NCBI RefSeq assembly: GCF_004349315.1
Contig: NZ_SMLH01000002.1
Coordinates: 372,001 to 436,000, forward strand
DNA length: 64,000 nucleotides
Reading direction: 5' to 3'
DNA from: Flavobacterium ranwuense
GTDB taxonomy: Bacteria > Bacteroidota > Bacteroidia > Flavobacteriales > Flavobacteriaceae
Positions 1 through 10,156 of this stretch are shown here, in pieces (positions within the stretch are counted from its first letter, which is position 1; the number at the start of each line of letters is the position of its first letter). The position numbers and the translations under genes are program-made. Under the pieces are notes generated by a model. The model ran no database searches. It was not told the origin of the DNA and saw only the letters and a list, made by a program, of their open reading frames with translations.

Positions 1-109
1 TATTCTCCGCATTTAACTCTGCCTTTATATCAGAACGATGTTGTGCATATTGTTTTATTGAAAGCAATAAAACAAGAGTGTAAAGCGTAATTTTAAAGAA
101 TGAGTTCAA
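1..109 (-). CDS. N-terminus of an exported protein (partial)
   Basis: Only the first 36 codons lie in the window; the gene continues off the left edge. Reading the minus strand from a TTG at 109-107 gives a short polar start, a hydrophobic run (FKITLYTLVLLLSI) and then KQYAQHRSDIKAEL, which looks like a Sec signal peptide with cleavage after YAQ. An in-frame TAA lies four codons upstream and there is no ATG in this stretch, so TTG is the only sensible start. The product cannot be identified from so few residues. A secreted peptidase or binding protein is possible, but that is a guess. Confidence 0.5.
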   Translation of the reverse strand, partial: MNSFFKITLYTLVLLLSIKQYAQHRSDIKAELNAEN

Positions 110-190
110 GTTCTGATCTTAATTTTATTAAAAAAATAAATATACTTTTTTTTTAGATTAAAACACTATAAAAACTGCCTAATTAACATA

Positions 191-219
191 AAAAAAGCTG
201 TCAATTAGACAGCTTTTTT
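191..219. terminator. Bidirectional hairpin terminator
   Basis: A perfect inverted repeat AAAAAAGCTGTC / GACAGCTTTTTT with a 5-base loop carries A and T tracts on both sides, so it can end transcription from either direction. It lies immediately after the stop codon of the LOG-family gene. Confidence 0.85.
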
Positions 220-220
220 G

Positions 221-949
221 TTAAAAATTTGGAGTTAAATCGTATTTTTTATAGAATTTATCCAACACATCAACCACTTCATCTTCGGTGTCAACTATTT
301 TAAATAAATTCAAATCTTCAGGGCTTACCGTATGTTCTTTTTCTATTAAAACCGTTTTTATCCATTCGATTAATCCGGCCCAAAAGCTGGTACCCACCAA
401 TATTATCGGGAATCGTGCAATTTTTTTAGTTTGAATCAACGTCATTGCTTCAAACAATTCATCCATCGTTCCAAAACCACCCGGCATCACCACAAAACCT
501 TGGGAATATTTGACAAACATTACTTTTCGAACAAAGAAATAATCAAAATTCAGGTTTTTATCGCTGTCAATATACGGGTTGAAATGTTGCTCAAAAGGCA
601 ATTCAATATTCAATCCCACTGAAGTTCCTCCGCCAAGATGTGCGCCTTTATTTCCCGCTTCCATAATTCCTGGACCACCGCCTGTAATCACGCCATAACC
701 GGCTTTACTGATTTTATAGGCAATTTTTTCTGCCAATAAATAATAAGCATCTTCGGGTTTTGTTCTTGCCGATCCAAAGATGGTAACACACGGACCTATG
801 CGTCCCATGCTTTCATAACCGTTTACAAACTCGGCCATAATTTTAAAAATTGCCCAACTATCATTGGTTCTAATCTCGTTCCAAGTCTTTCTCTTCAGTC
901 GGTCTTGGATTACTTTATCCTCGTCATTGTCAAAATCTTCTAATCTCAT
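221..949 (-). CDS. LOG-family (TIGR00730) Rossmann-fold protein
   Basis: The 242-residue protein carries the hallmark PGGFGTMDELFEAMT motif (PGGxGTxxE) near residue 155 and GGGPGIMEAGNKGA near residue 90. Both belong to the LOG/lysine-decarboxylase-like nucleotide-binding family. Characterised members are cytokinin-activating phosphoribohydrolases that remove ribose 5-phosphate from nucleoside 5'-monophosphates, and bacterial members often act as nucleotide hydrolases. The substrate here is not known. There is no signal peptide, so it should be cytoplasmic. It starts at an ATG and stands alone, with a hairpin terminator right behind it and a repeat dyad upstream. The family call is firm; the exact reaction is inferred. 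Confidence 0.9.
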   Translation of the reverse strand: MRLEDFDNDEDKVIQDRLKRKTWNEIRTNDSWAIFKIMAEFVNGYESMGRIGPCVTIFGSARTKPEDAYYLLAEKIAYKISKAGYGVITGGGPGIMEAGNKGAHLGGGTSVGLNIELPFEQHFNPYIDSDKNLNFDYFFVRKVMFVKYSQGFVVMPGGFGTMDELFEAMTLIQTKKIARFPIILVGTSFWAGLIEWIKTVLIEKEHTVSPEDLNLFKIVDTEDEVVDVLDKFYKKYDLTPNF

Positions 950-969
950 ATTATTTTATTTTTTATTTT

Positions 970-1002
970 AACCCTGTTTGGGTTCAAAACCCTAACAGGG
1001 TT
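970..1002. repeat. Intergenic inverted repeat (REP-like)
   Basis: AACCCTGTT at 970-978 is matched by AACAGGGTT at 994-1002, with the half-motifs GGGTT and AACCC nested in the loop. It fills the short gap between uvrA and the LOG gene. The style resembles the short palindromic intergenic repeats common in Flavobacterium. It may also act as a uvrA terminator, although the T-run is weak. Confidence 0.55.
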
Positions 1003-1017
1003 AAAATTCAACTTTTA

Positions 1018-3849
1018 CTAAAGTAATTCTTTTTTCAAGAATTGCGCCGTATAGCTTTTCTTATTTTTTATAATTTCTTCCGGCGTTCCTTTCGCAATAA
1101 GCTGTCCGCCGCCTTTTCCGCCTTCGGGGCCAATGTCGATAATGTAATCGGCTAGTTTAATTACGTCCATATTGTGCTCAATAATCAATATCGTATTTCC
1201 TTTATCAACCAGTTTATTAATCACTTCCATCAATACTCTAATATCTTCAAAATGCAAGCCCGTAGTGGGTTCGTCCAGAATATAAAAGGTATTTCCGGTA
1301 TCTTTTTTGGATAATTCCCCAGCCAGTTTGATGCGTTGTGCTTCGCCACCGGAAAGCGTCGTGCTTTGTTGTCCAAGTGTAATATATCCTAAACCAACAT
1401 CCTGAATGGTTTTTACTTTTCTGTAAATCTTCGGAATCATTTCAAAAAACGGAACCGCTTCATCTACCGTCATATTCAACACATCAGAAATGGATTTTCC
1501 TTTGTATCGAATCTCCAATGTTTCTCTGTTAAAACGCTTCCCTTGGCAGGTTTCACATTCTACATACACATCAGGCAGGAAGTTCATTTCTATGGTTCGT
1601 ACCCCTGAACCTTCACAGGTTTCGCAGCGTCCGCCTTTGACATTAAAACTGAATCGTCCCGCTTTATATCCCCGAATCATACTCTCGGAAGTCATCGTAA
1701 ACAGATTTCTGATTTCAGTAAAAACTTCGGTATAAGTTGCCGGATTACTTCTTGGAGTTCTCCCAATCGGACTTTGGTCAATATCAATCACTTTATCGAT
1801 ATGTTCCAATCCTTCAATTTTTTTATACGGTTGTGGTTTTTTGACACCATTAAAATAATAGGCATTCAAAATAGGGTAGAGCGTTTCGTTAATTAAAGTC
1901 GATTTTCCACTTCCCGAAACTCCGGTCACACAAATCATTTTGCCCAAAGGCAATTCTATCGAAACATTTTTTAAGTTATTTCCTGTTGCTCCGGTTAGTT
2001 TTAGAAATTTTCCATTTCCTTCCCTACGTTTTGCCGGAACTTCAATTTTCATCTCGCCATTCATGTACATCGCCGTAATGGTATGATGTTTCAGGATTTC
2101 GGCAGGCGTTCCTTTACTGATAATTTCTCCACCGTATTTCCCTGCTTTTGGACCAATATCAATCACATAATCCGCACGTTCGATCATGTCTTTATCGTGT
2201 TCCACCACAATTACCGAGTTTCCAATATCGCGTAATTGTTCGAGGGAATGGATCAGTTTATCATTGTCTCTTTGGTGTAAACCAATACTAGGTTCATCCA
2301 AAATATACAAAACTCCCACCAACTGCGAACCAATTTGTGTTGCTAATCGAATGCGTTGCGCTTCGCCACCGGAAAGTGATTTTGAGCTTCGGCTTAAAGC
2401 CAAATAATCCAAACCGACATTCATCAGGAAGTTCAATCGATCCTTAATTTCTTTGATTACTTCAGTAGCGATACGCTTTTGTTTATCAGATAAATGATTT
2501 TCCAAATCTAAAAACCAAGCTGTCAAATCCGAAATATCCATATCACATAATTCGGTAATATTTTTTTCATTGATTTTAAAGAACATTGCTTCCTTTTTCA
2601 AACGGGAACCTTCACAAACAGGACATTTTATTTCGTCCATGAACTCCTTCGCCCAACGTTTTATAGTTGTTGAACCACTTTCGTCATGTTGATTTTTGAT
2701 AAAATGGGATATCCCTTCAAAATCAATTTTATATTCTCGGGCAACGCCTAAATCTTTGGAGTTGATGGTGAATTTCTCTTTTCCGCCATTCAAAATCATT
2801 TCCATTGCTTCCTCAGGAATGGTTTCTATCGCATCAGTCAATTTGAAACCGTATTTTTCTCCTATGATTTCCAGTTGCTTAAAAATCCAAGAGCTTTTAT
2901 ATTCGCCTAAAGGAGCAAAACCACCCGCTTTAATGGATAATTTTGGGTTTGGAATAATCTTCTTTGGGTTAATTTCATTTACTGTTCCTAATCCGTTGCA
3001 ATGATCACAGGCTCCTTTTGGGGAATTGAAAGAGAATAAATTAGGTTCGGGATTCTGGTATGAAATTCCCGTGGTTGGACACATCAGATTTCTACTGAAA
3101 AAACGAACTTCATTAGAGTCTTGATCTAAAACCATCAAAACATTCTCTCCGTGATGCATCGCGGTATTGATGCTTTCAGTCAAACGTTTTTCGTTATCTG
3201 GCGTATCTTCAATCACCATTCGATCCACAACAATTTCGATATCGTGTGTTTTGTAACGGTCTAATTTCATTCCCAAAGTAATATCCAGCACATCGCCGTT
3301 TATTCGAACTTTTAGGAAACCTTGCTTGGCAATTTGTTGAAAAAGTTCTGCATAATGTCCTTTTCGAGCCCGAATAACAGGCGCTAGAATATTGATGCGT
3401 TTCCCTGTAAAATCTTGAATAATCAAATCTTTGATTTGCTCATCAGAATAGGAAACCATTTTTTCGCCGGTATTGTAGCTGTACGCATCAGAACCACGCG
3501 CGTATAATAAACGCAGGAAATCATAAATCTCAGTGATAGTTCCCACGGTTGAACGAGGACTTTTGCTGGTCGTTTTTTGTTCAATAGCAATTACAGGTGA
3601 AAGTCCGTCGATTTTATCGACATCGGGACGTTCCAAGCCACCCAGAAATTGACGTGCATAAGCAGAAAAAGTTTCTACATAACGGCGTTGCCCTTCGGCA
3701 TAAATGGTATCGAAAGCTAAGGAGGATTTTCCGGAACCAGAAAGACCGGTAATTACGACCAGTTTTTCACGAGGAATGGAAATATCTATGTTTTTTAGGT
3801 TGTGAACGCGAGCGCCTTGAACTTCAATGGTATTGTCTTTGTCTAACAT
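1018..3849 (-). CDS. uvrA: UvrABC excinuclease subunit A
   Basis: UvrA is the DNA damage sensor of nucleotide excision repair; as an ABC-type ATPase dimer it loads UvrB onto lesions. The 943-residue length is normal for the family. The first Walker A (GLSGSGKSS, residues 35-43) and the second (GVSGSGKST, around 640) are intact, as are two ABC signatures ([12 protein letters not shown] and [12 protein letters not shown]). The cysteine pairs of the zinc modules are present (CDHCNG, CPVCEG, CETCEG, CETCQG). It starts at an ATG, and a -7 box (TAACTTTGC on the minus strand) lies just upstream. It appears monocistronic, and nothing is missing. Confidence 0.98.
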   Translation of the reverse strand: MLDKDNTIEVQGARVHNLKNIDISIPREKLVVITGLSGSGKSSLAFDTIYAEGQRRYVETFSAYARQFLGGLERPDVDKIDGLSPVIAIEQKTTSKSPRSTVGTITEIYDFLRLLYARGSDAYSYNTGEKMVSYSDEQIKDLIIQDFTGKRINILAPVIRARKGHYAELFQQIAKQGFLKVRINGDVLDITLGMKLDRYKTHDIEIVVDRMVIEDTPDNEKRLTESINTAMHHGENVLMVLDQDSNEVRFFSRNLMCPTTGISYQNPEPNLFSFNSPKGACDHCNGLGTVNEINPKKIIPNPKLSIKAGGFAPLGEYKSSWIFKQLEIIGEKYGFKLTDAIETIPEEAMEMILNGGKEKFTINSKDLGVAREYKIDFEGISHFIKNQHDESGSTTIKRWAKEFMDEIKCPVCEGSRLKKEAMFFKINEKNITELCDMDISDLTAWFLDLENHLSDKQKRIATEVIKEIKDRLNFLMNVGLDYLALSRSSKSLSGGEAQRIRLATQIGSQLVGVLYILDEPSIGLHQRDNDKLIHSLEQLRDIGNSVIVVEHDKDMIERADYVIDIGPKAGKYGGEIISKGTPAEILKHHTITAMYMNGEMKIEVPAKRREGNGKFLKLTGATGNNLKNVSIELPLGKMICVTGVSGSGKSTLINETLYPILNAYYFNGVKKPQPYKKIEGLEHIDKVIDIDQSPIGRTPRSNPATYTEVFTEIRNLFTMTSESMIRGYKAGRFSFNVKGGRCETCEGSGVRTIEMNFLPDVYVECETCQGKRFNRETLEIRYKGKSISDVLNMTVDEAVPFFEMIPKIYRKVKTIQDVGLGYITLGQQSTTLSGGEAQRIKLAGELSKKDTGNTFYILDEPTTGLHFEDIRVLMEVINKLVDKGNTILIIEHNMDVIKLADYIIDIGPEGGKGGGQLIAKGTPEEIIKNKKSYTAQFLKKELL

Positions 3850-3865
3850 AATTTTTGCAAAAAAG

Positions 3866-3900
3866 CAAAGTTACAATTTTGAGTTGTTCTTTTCACCCAA
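3866..3900 (-). promoter_or_regulatory. Candidate uvrA promoter
   Basis: On the minus strand a TTG (3900-3898) is followed after 24 bases by TAACTTTG (3873-3866), which matches the Bacteroidota -7 consensus TAnnTTTG. The -7 box is strong; the spacer is at the long end of the usual range. It lies 17 bases before the uvrA ATG. Confidence 0.5.
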
Positions 3901-3971
3901 CGGTTTGGAAGATTTTGTTAAAGATTCTTCTGAAATTAGATTTGCGCAAATAAAAAGTTCAACATATAAAA

Positions 3972-3999
3972 AAAGCGCCAACATAATTGTTAACGCTTT
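3972..3999 (-). terminator. Hairpin terminator of the Asp-box protein gene
   Basis: AAAGCGccAACA pairs with TGTTaaCGCTTT around a 4-base loop, and the minus-strand transcript continues into a run of T. It lies just after the stop codon of the downstream-reading gene at 4022-7102. Confidence 0.7.
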
Positions 4000-4021
4000 C
4001 TTTGAGAAATTTTGATAAATA

Positions 4022-7000
4022 TTATTCGGTTATAAATTCATTAAAAGGCTTAAGCACGAAAGGAATATTACTTTCTTTTGCTTTCTTTTGATAAGATGCT
4101 TCGTGTTTTGACTTTAACGTTTTAAACTCGTTTATTGAATTGTCAAATCGTTGTTTTATCGCTTCCATATTCTCCAGTTGTGAAGGGGATGGTGCCGTAA
4201 AACTGCTGGCGATATTAGAATATAATTCTCCCAATTTTTCTCTTAATTGTGGCTCTGCTGCACCTACGTAGTTATCACCAGTTGTCACCACCAATTTTGC
4301 TTTTAAATTATCAAAAGCCGTTTTTATTTTGGTAGCTTCTTTGGTATATGCTTTGTCTTTTGCCATAAGTTCGGTCAGCAAACTATTAGTCTGATCAATT
4401 TCATATACCGTGTAGGCCAATTCCTCGTTCATGTTGAATAATACACGTGTAATTTTTCTTTCTTTTTGACGGTCTGTTGCAGAAATACTACTTTTAGGGT
4501 CGTTTACTACTTTTAGCATGTACGCGTAGGTTTCTTTTCCTTTTGTAAGGACCGCTTTGTAGTTCCCTTCGGCTACTCTTGGTGCTGTAAATCCATAATA
4601 GGAGAGCGTTTTTCCTGCTGCAATTTTAGGATTTTTCATGTTGTAATTCCAATTTACAACATTGATTCCTTTTTGTTTACCAGGTGTAAGAGTAGTTATT
4701 TTGTTGCCATTTTCATCTTGAATCTCAAGATCCATTTTCCCTAAAGTATGACGTTTTTTTAGGTAATAAATAATCTGGGCACTCGAAGATGGATTATTTC
4801 CAACAAATTCCAATTCGGTTGCCGTTGTTCCAAAACTGGACTGTTCTTCTATTACCGCTGGTTTTAAATCAAAGAAATGCAAGTCTTTATTTAATACTAC
4901 CTGGTTAATTTGACGTAGCGGACTAATGTCGTCCAGAATAATTATTCCTCTTCCGTGGGTTGCCATAACCAAATCGTTGGTTTTCTTGTTTAGCTCCATG
5001 TAATGAATCGCTACTGATGGCATTTTGTTTGTAAAATGCGACCAATTGCTTCCACCATCAATAGTTATATATAATCCTTTTTCGGTTCCTAAAAATAATA
5101 AATTTTCATTTATATAGTCTTCCTGAATGTTGCGTACAAATCCGTCCACATCAGCCGTGATTATAGATTTCCAGGTTTTACCAAAATCTGTTGTTTTATA
5201 GGTGTATGGCGCATAATCGTTTTTGGTATGTCCTTCGAAAACGGCATAAGCTGTTCCTTCTCCAAAAACACTGGCTTCAATATGATAGCACCAAGTGTTT
5301 TTAGGCAATCCTGTGATGTTAGCCACAACATTTGTCCATGTTTTTCCGCCATCTTTTGTCACCTGTATGTTACCATCGTCACTTCCTGCCCAAATGATAT
5401 TCTCGTTTAGCGGTGATTCTGCAATGGTGAAAAGCGTACAATGATTTTCGGCTCCTGAGTTATCTTTGGATAAACCACCTGAATTTTCCTGATTCATTTT
5501 TTTAGGATCATTTGTAGTTAAATCTGGTGATATTTTTGTCCAGGTGCGCCCCATATCTTCCGATTTATGAACAAATTGACTACCGACATAAAGGCGGTCA
5601 GTTTGTTTCTTGCTGACATCCATAGGAGTATTCCAGTTGAAACGTAGTTTAGGATCTCCTTTTACGGCAAGTGGCTGTATAGTAATAAGTTCTTGACTGT
5701 CAATATTGAAGCGCCAAACATTTTCGGCACCTTGCATTTCGCTATAAATAATGTTTTTGGATGGATGTTTCACTACTCTGAAGCCATCTCCATAACCTAC
5801 GCGAGTCCAATCTCTTGCTTCAATGCCACCCGGACTTTTTGAAGGCCCATACCAAGAACCATTATCTTGCAATCCACCATATACATTATAAGGTTCATTA
5901 TCGTCTATACTTACATGATAAAATTGGGAAACGGGTAAACTACTCACCATTTCCATGGTTGAGCCACCATCCCAGCTTCTATATACACCGCCATCGGTTC
6001 CAGAATACATGCGATTGCTGTCATTAATATCAAAAGTAACATCGTGAATGTCGCCATGCATGTTTCCTAAACTCTTAAAAGTCTTTCCGCCATCTCGGCT
6101 AATAGAACCCATTAATCCTGCTTTAACAACGATGTCAGCGTTTTTTGGATCTACCACAATTCTTGAAAAATAAAAAGGACGCACCACCAAACCAAAATCA
6201 CTGTTTAAATGTTTCCATGTTGCGCCTGCATCATCGGAACGGTATAAGCCATTCTTATCACTTTTTTCAGTTTCAAGTACGGAATATAAAATATTTGAAT
6301 TTGTAGGCGCAACGGCAATTGCGATTCTTCCTAATTTACCTTGAGGAAAACCATTGTGGATTTTGTTCCATGTTTTGCCACCATCAACTGATTTGTATAA
6401 TGCAGATTGTGTTCCTCCAGAACTAAATGACCATCCCGTTCTACGGAATTCCCAAAAACTGGCATACATGATGTTAGTATTTTTTGGATCTATAATTAAA
6501 TCGGAGCAACCAGTTTTTGCATCAACGTAAAATTCTTTTTTCCAAGTGGTTCCGCCGTCTGTCGTTTTATAAATACCTCTTTCTTCGCTATCTCCCCATA
6601 AGGCTCCTAATACACCCACCCATACCACATCACTGTTTTTTGGATCGATTACAATAGAACTGATACGATCAGATTTTGGCAATCCCATATTTTTCCAGTT
6701 CTGTCCTCCATCTGTAGATTTATAGATTCCGTCTCCTACGGATACGCTGTTTCGTGTCCAGGTTTCACCAGTTCCTACCCAAATATTCTGATCGGGTTTT
6801 GATGGGTCAATGGCTACACAACCGATAGACTGAATGTGCCCATCGAAAATTGGAGCGAATGAGGCTCCGCCATCATAACTTTTCCAGACACCACCACCAG
6901 CGGTAGCCGTATAGACTATTTTGTTATTAGTTGGGTGCATTTCCAAGTCGGTTATACGACCGCTCATCAACGCCGGACCAAGATGTCTTGCGGAAATGTC

Positions 7001-7102
7001 ACCAAATAATTCTTTTCCTTTAAGGATTACTTTTTCTTGTGCATTAACTGCTGATGACGCAAAAAGAAGTAAAGTTGCTATTAATAGATTGGTTTTTTTC
7101 AT
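4022..7102 (-). CDS. Exported VPS10/sortilin-like Asp-box repeat protein
   Basis: This is a 1026-residue protein with a clear Sec signal peptide (residues 1-21, ending VNAQ). About eleven Asp-box motifs (S/T-x-D-x-G-x-T-W) are spread over the first 700 residues, for example KSTDGGQNW, KTTDGGTTW, KSVDGGKTW and KTTDFGKTW. They indicate one or two beta-propellers of the WD40/YVTN/BNR (VPS10-like) type. The last 300 residues hold a beta-rich segment followed by a helical tail. Such proteins are often labelled glycosyl hydrolase, but the sialidase Y/F-R-I-P arginine motif is absent, so no enzymatic role is claimed. Periplasmic or surface location is expected. It is a single gene with its own terminator. 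Confidence 0.8.
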   Translation of the reverse strand: MKKTNLLIATLLLFASSAVNAQEKVILKGKELFGDISARHLGPALMSGRITDLEMHPTNNKIVYTATAGGGVWKSYDGGASFAPIFDGHIQSIGCVAIDPSKPDQNIWVGTGETWTRNSVSVGDGIYKSTDGGQNWKNMGLPKSDRISSIVIDPKNSDVVWVGVLGALWGDSEERGIYKTTDGGTTWKKEFYVDAKTGCSDLIIDPKNTNIMYASFWEFRRTGWSFSSGGTQSALYKSVDGGKTWNKIHNGFPQGKLGRIAIAVAPTNSNILYSVLETEKSDKNGLYRSDDAGATWKHLNSDFGLVVRPFYFSRIVVDPKNADIVVKAGLMGSISRDGGKTFKSLGNMHGDIHDVTFDINDSNRMYSGTDGGVYRSWDGGSTMEMVSSLPVSQFYHVSIDDNEPYNVYGGLQDNGSWYGPSKSPGGIEARDWTRVGYGDGFRVVKHPSKNIIYSEMQGAENVWRFNIDSQELITIQPLAVKGDPKLRFNWNTPMDVSKKQTDRLYVGSQFVHKSEDMGRTWTKISPDLTTNDPKKMNQENSGGLSKDNSGAENHCTLFTIAESPLNENIIWAGSDDGNIQVTKDGGKTWTNVVANITGLPKNTWCYHIEASVFGEGTAYAVFEGHTKNDYAPYTYKTTDFGKTWKSIITADVDGFVRNIQEDYINENLLFLGTEKGLYITIDGGSNWSHFTNKMPSVAIHYMELNKKTNDLVMATHGRGIIILDDISPLRQINQVVLNKDLHFFDLKPAVIEEQSSFGTTATELEFVGNNPSSSAQIIYYLKKRHTLGKMDLEIQDENGNKITTLTPGKQKGINVVNWNYNMKNPKIAAGKTLSYYGFTAPRVAEGNYKAVLTKGKETYAYMLKVVNDPKSSISATDRQKERKITRVLFNMNEELAYTVYEIDQTNSLLTELMAKDKAYTKEATKIKTAFDNLKAKLVVTTGDNYVGAAEPQLREKLGELYSNIASSFTAPSPSQLENMEAIKQRFDNSINEFKTLKSKHEASYQKKAKESNIPFVLKPFNEFITE

Positions 7103-7254
7103 ATGTAGATAATATTTTTTTTATAGGAATATGTATGCACCATGAGGAAATATCTTTATACACAATTTGTGTTTTAAGAAACATGGCTATTTCATAAAAA
7201 GAGTTTAAAAAAAATCCCCAACGCAGGTTCAGGATTGATAGTTATAGCTTGATA

Positions 7255-7992
7255 TTATTGCGCTGGAAAAGCAAAAGCGCTGTCAGCAACTGTAGGGTTT
7301 AAAGTTACTTTTTTAATTTTCATATCTTGTCCTCCCATATTCATTGAAAATGGAAAAAACACACCGTCAACTTCTTGATAATCACTCATTGTTGAAACCG
7401 ATTTTTGACCTTTCATTGGGCCTTGTTTAATCTCTGTTTCTGTTGCTATTGCTAAGTAGTTTTCTGTGTCAAAATAGTAATAGGATATATCATCCATTTT
7501 TACACCATCAACAGTGACTGGTTTCTTTGTGAATTTTATCTTGAAGCATTCCGTACCTTCTTTAGTTTCTTTTCCTATAAATTCTGCGGCGTATCCTTTA
7601 GCTTTATAGTCTAACAATGCATCCGGAAAGTCGTTGTTGCTTAGAATAGCATTTGCCGTTGTCTCAGCATCACTTTTTTCCGCTTTCATCGTCATGAAAT
7701 TAGTATTCCAAATGGTTTTACCGTCCGATGCCATTTGTGTGATTTCTTTTCCTTGTAAAGAAATTTTAACATACATCTTACCTCCAGCTAATTGTACCAT
7801 TTCAACTGGAATTTCCATACCCTGAGCATTAATGCTCATTTCCATTTTAACACCTTTAAGGGGTTTTAATTTTTCTACACCTCCAATAGTTGTAAAGTAT
7901 TTAGAGATAACTTCATCTGCACTTTGTGCAAAAACAGAAGTACTGACAATAGAAAATAAAAATGCAACGATTGATAATTTTAATGTTTTCAT
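7255..7992 (-). CDS. Exported LolA-fold (lipoprotein-sorting-like) protein
   Basis: The 245-residue protein has a signal peptide (residues 1-22, ending VFAQ). The mature chain begins SADEVISKYFTTIGG and then shows alternating beta strands typical of the LolA/LolB or 'outer membrane lipoprotein-sorting protein' superfamily, a half-barrel that binds lipid or peptide tails. The pattern KMEMSINAQGMEIP followed by VQLAGGKMYVKIS fits. It is probably periplasmic. It stands alone between the Asp-box gene and the ClC gene, so its partner is unknown. It could be a general lipid-binding protein rather than true LolA, which is normally a separate housekeeping gene. Confidence 0.6.
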   Translation of the reverse strand: MKTLKLSIVAFLFSIVSTSVFAQSADEVISKYFTTIGGVEKLKPLKGVKMEMSINAQGMEIPVEMVQLAGGKMYVKISLQGKEITQMASDGKTIWNTNFMTMKAEKSDAETTANAILSNNDFPDALLDYKAKGYAAEFIGKETKEGTECFKIKFTKKPVTVDGVKMDDISYYYFDTENYLAIATETEIKQGPMKGQKSVSTMSDYQEVDGVFFPFSMNMGGQDMKIKKVTLNPTVADSAFAFPAQ

Positions 7993-8252
7993 AATTTTTT
8001 GTTTGGTTTACTGTGTTAGTATAAATTTATTTTAAAAAGTTACAAGATGAAATGATATTCTTGTTAATTAATTTAGAGGTTATAATTATGTTTAAAGATA
8101 TTAATTAATAAAGTATGAAATAAAAAAATATAATTATAACAGTATGTGATTGTTATGGATTCAGTCACATTTGATGTTTCTTCTAAAAAACACATTTTGA
8201 TTTATTTTTTCGATAGAACAGTTTAGGAGTTTATGTTAAATTTAGGATACAA
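7993..8252. other. Gene-free A/T-rich spacer
   Basis: About 260 bases lie between the LolA-fold gene start and the ClC terminator. The stretch is very A/T-rich and I see no open frame, convincing promoter or repeat in it. Confidence 0.6.
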
Positions 8253-8279
8253 AAAAACGCCAACCTAAGTTAGCGTTTT
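8253..8279 (-). terminator. Hairpin terminator of the ClC gene
   Basis: AAAACGCcAAC pairs with GTTaGCGTTTT around CTAA, with A and T tracts at both ends. It lies 44 bases after the stop codon of the ClC gene in the transcription direction. Confidence 0.8.
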
Positions 8280-8322
8280 CTATTATGGATGTGGATCAAT
8301 AATATCATTTTTATATTAAAAT

Positions 8323-10107
8323 CTATTCAATCGTCATCGATTTTAGTTTAGCTCTATAGGCCTCAAGTGCAAGAGATTTAGAAATAAAACCATAATATTT
8401 GCCCTCTTTTATTACCGGTAGAAAAACAACTTTCGCCTTTTCAAATTTATTCATAACAGTTTCCATACTATCCTCGGGGGATATTATTTCAACAGGCGGA
8501 ATCATAACTTCCTTTATCAAAGTATATTTTACGCGATACGGATTGAAAATAATTTCTCTGATCGTATTAAAATGTACTATACCCACCATTTTTAGGTCTT
8601 TATCAACAACAGCAAAAATAACTTGATTGGAATGTGAAATTAAATCAACTAATTTTTCTAGATTTTCATCAGGCGAAACGGTTAAATAATCTGTTTGAAT
8701 AATAGAATTAGTATCTAAAGTGGATAGTACGTTTGTATCTTTATTACTGGTAAAAGCATGTCCTTTTTTGGCTAAATTCTTTACATCCATAGAATGTTTT
8801 TCAAATCGTTTTGAAATCGCAAAACTAATGGAAGCCACAATCATCAAAGGAATCATCAAATTATACCCTCCGGTAATTTCAGCAATTAAGAATATCGCAG
8901 TCAAGGGAGCATGAAACAAACCACTTAAAATTCCTGCCATTCCAACTAATGTGAAATTACTTACTGGTAATTTAGTAAGTCCTGTCAGATTTAAAAATTT
9001 AGAGAAAAAGAAACCAACATATGAACCCAGAAATAGGGAAGGAGCAAAGTTTCCTCCGTTTCCACCACTTCCCAGAGTAATTCCAGTTGCAAAAACTTTC
9101 AGCATCATAGTCAAACCCACAAATACCAATAAAGCCCAACTATTGTCTCGAAAACCGCTAAATAATGTGTTTTCCAATAATTTCCCAGGATCATTTTCGG
9201 ATAATGTTTTAATACTTTCGTATCCTTCGCCAAAAAGCGTTGGGAAAATAAAAATAAGAATGGCCAAAATCGAAGAACCAAACAATGCTTTTTTATAAGG
9301 TGATAATTTAAGTCTTGCGAAAAAATGTTCTACTTTTTGGAAATTACGGGAATAATAAACCGAAATAAATCCAGTAAACAAACCTAAAAGGATATAGAAA
9401 GCAATGTTATGATAATCAAAACTTTGTTGTTGTTTGAACGAAAGCAAAATTTCTTCATCTAATGCAATTACCGAAACTAAAGCACCTGTTGCAGCGGCAA
9501 TCATAATGGGTGTAAATGCAGCAATACTCACATCAACAAGCAAAACTTCAATAGCAAATAAAACTCCGGCAATTGGCGCATTAAAGGCAGCGGCAATTCC
9601 TGCAGCAACACCACAACCTATAAGTAGCGTTCGGTCTTTATAACTTAACTTATATTTTTGGGCATAATTCGAACCAAAAGCAGCCCCGGTAATCACAATC
9701 GGACTTTCTAAACCAGCTGAACCTCCTAATCCAACAGTTAGCGAACTGGTTACAATTTGGGCATACATTTGTTTTTTTGGAATAATACTCGCTTTTTTGG
9801 CAACAGCATATAAAATTTGTGAAGTCCCTTTTTGAATTGTTCCTCCTAAAACTCTTTTGACAACAAAAACAGTAAGCAGAATACCAATTATAGGCAAAAT
9901 ACTATTGATGAAACCCAATTTTAAAATTCCACTGACATAAGTAGCAAAGGAAAATACCCAGTGCGCAAAAGTTTTCAAAACGATAACCGCAAAAGCGGCA
10001 GAGATACCAACTAAAACCGCAGATAAAAATATAAACTGCTTTGGAGTTAACATGGATTGCGCAAAAGCTATTATGGTTTCTAATTTCGAAATATATTTTT
10101 TGAACAT
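8323..10107 (-). CDS. ClC-family chloride channel/transporter with CBS pair
   Basis: The 594-residue membrane protein matches the ClC family of chloride channels and Cl-/H+ antiporters. The GREGP-type motif appears as GGSAGLESPIV, keeping the gating glutamate but not the usual flanking residues. The GxFAP motif is present as GGNFAPSLFLGS, and there are about ten hydrophobic helices over residues 20-430. Two CBS domains fill roughly residues 465-590 and would bind adenine nucleotides in the cytoplasm. It is an inner-membrane protein. A textbook promoter sits directly upstream and overlaps the end of the repair gene. Whether it is a channel or an exchanger cannot be decided from sequence alone. 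Confidence 0.92.
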   Translation of the reverse strand: MFKKYISKLETIIAFAQSMLTPKQFIFLSAVLVGISAAFAVIVLKTFAHWVFSFATYVSGILKLGFINSILPIIGILLTVFVVKRVLGGTIQKGTSQILYAVAKKASIIPKKQMYAQIVTSSLTVGLGGSAGLESPIVITGAAFGSNYAQKYKLSYKDRTLLIGCGVAAGIAAAFNAPIAGVLFAIEVLLVDVSIAAFTPIMIAAATGALVSVIALDEEILLSFKQQQSFDYHNIAFYILLGLFTGFISVYYSRNFQKVEHFFARLKLSPYKKALFGSSILAILIFIFPTLFGEGYESIKTLSENDPGKLLENTLFSGFRDNSWALLVFVGLTMMLKVFATGITLGSGGNGGNFAPSLFLGSYVGFFFSKFLNLTGLTKLPVSNFTLVGMAGILSGLFHAPLTAIFLIAEITGGYNLMIPLMIVASISFAISKRFEKHSMDVKNLAKKGHAFTSNKDTNVLSTLDTNSIIQTDYLTVSPDENLEKLVDLISHSNQVIFAVVDKDLKMVGIVHFNTIREIIFNPYRVKYTLIKEVMIPPVEIISPEDSMETVMNKFEKAKVVFLPVIKEGKYYGFISKSLALEAYRAKLKSMTIE

Positions 10108-10127
10108 GATACTTTTTAAAGGGAGTG

Positions 10128-10156
10128 CAAAATTACTATTATTTTAAGGGCAACAA
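10128..10156 (-). promoter_or_regulatory. Bacteroidota-type promoter of the ClC gene
   Basis: On the minus strand TTG (10156-10154), an 18-base spacer and TAATTTTG (10135-10128) match the TTG-N17-23-TAnnTTTG consensus. The -33 element lies inside the last codons of the AlkD-like gene. The leader to the ATG at 10107 is short. Confidence 0.75.

Noticed and set aside
4022-7102. Calling the large Asp-box protein a sialidase or glycosyl hydrolase
   Set aside because: It has many Asp boxes but no Y/F-R-I-P arginine motif or tyrosine/glutamate site as seen in the two GH33 proteins of this window; Asp boxes alone indicate a propeller fold.
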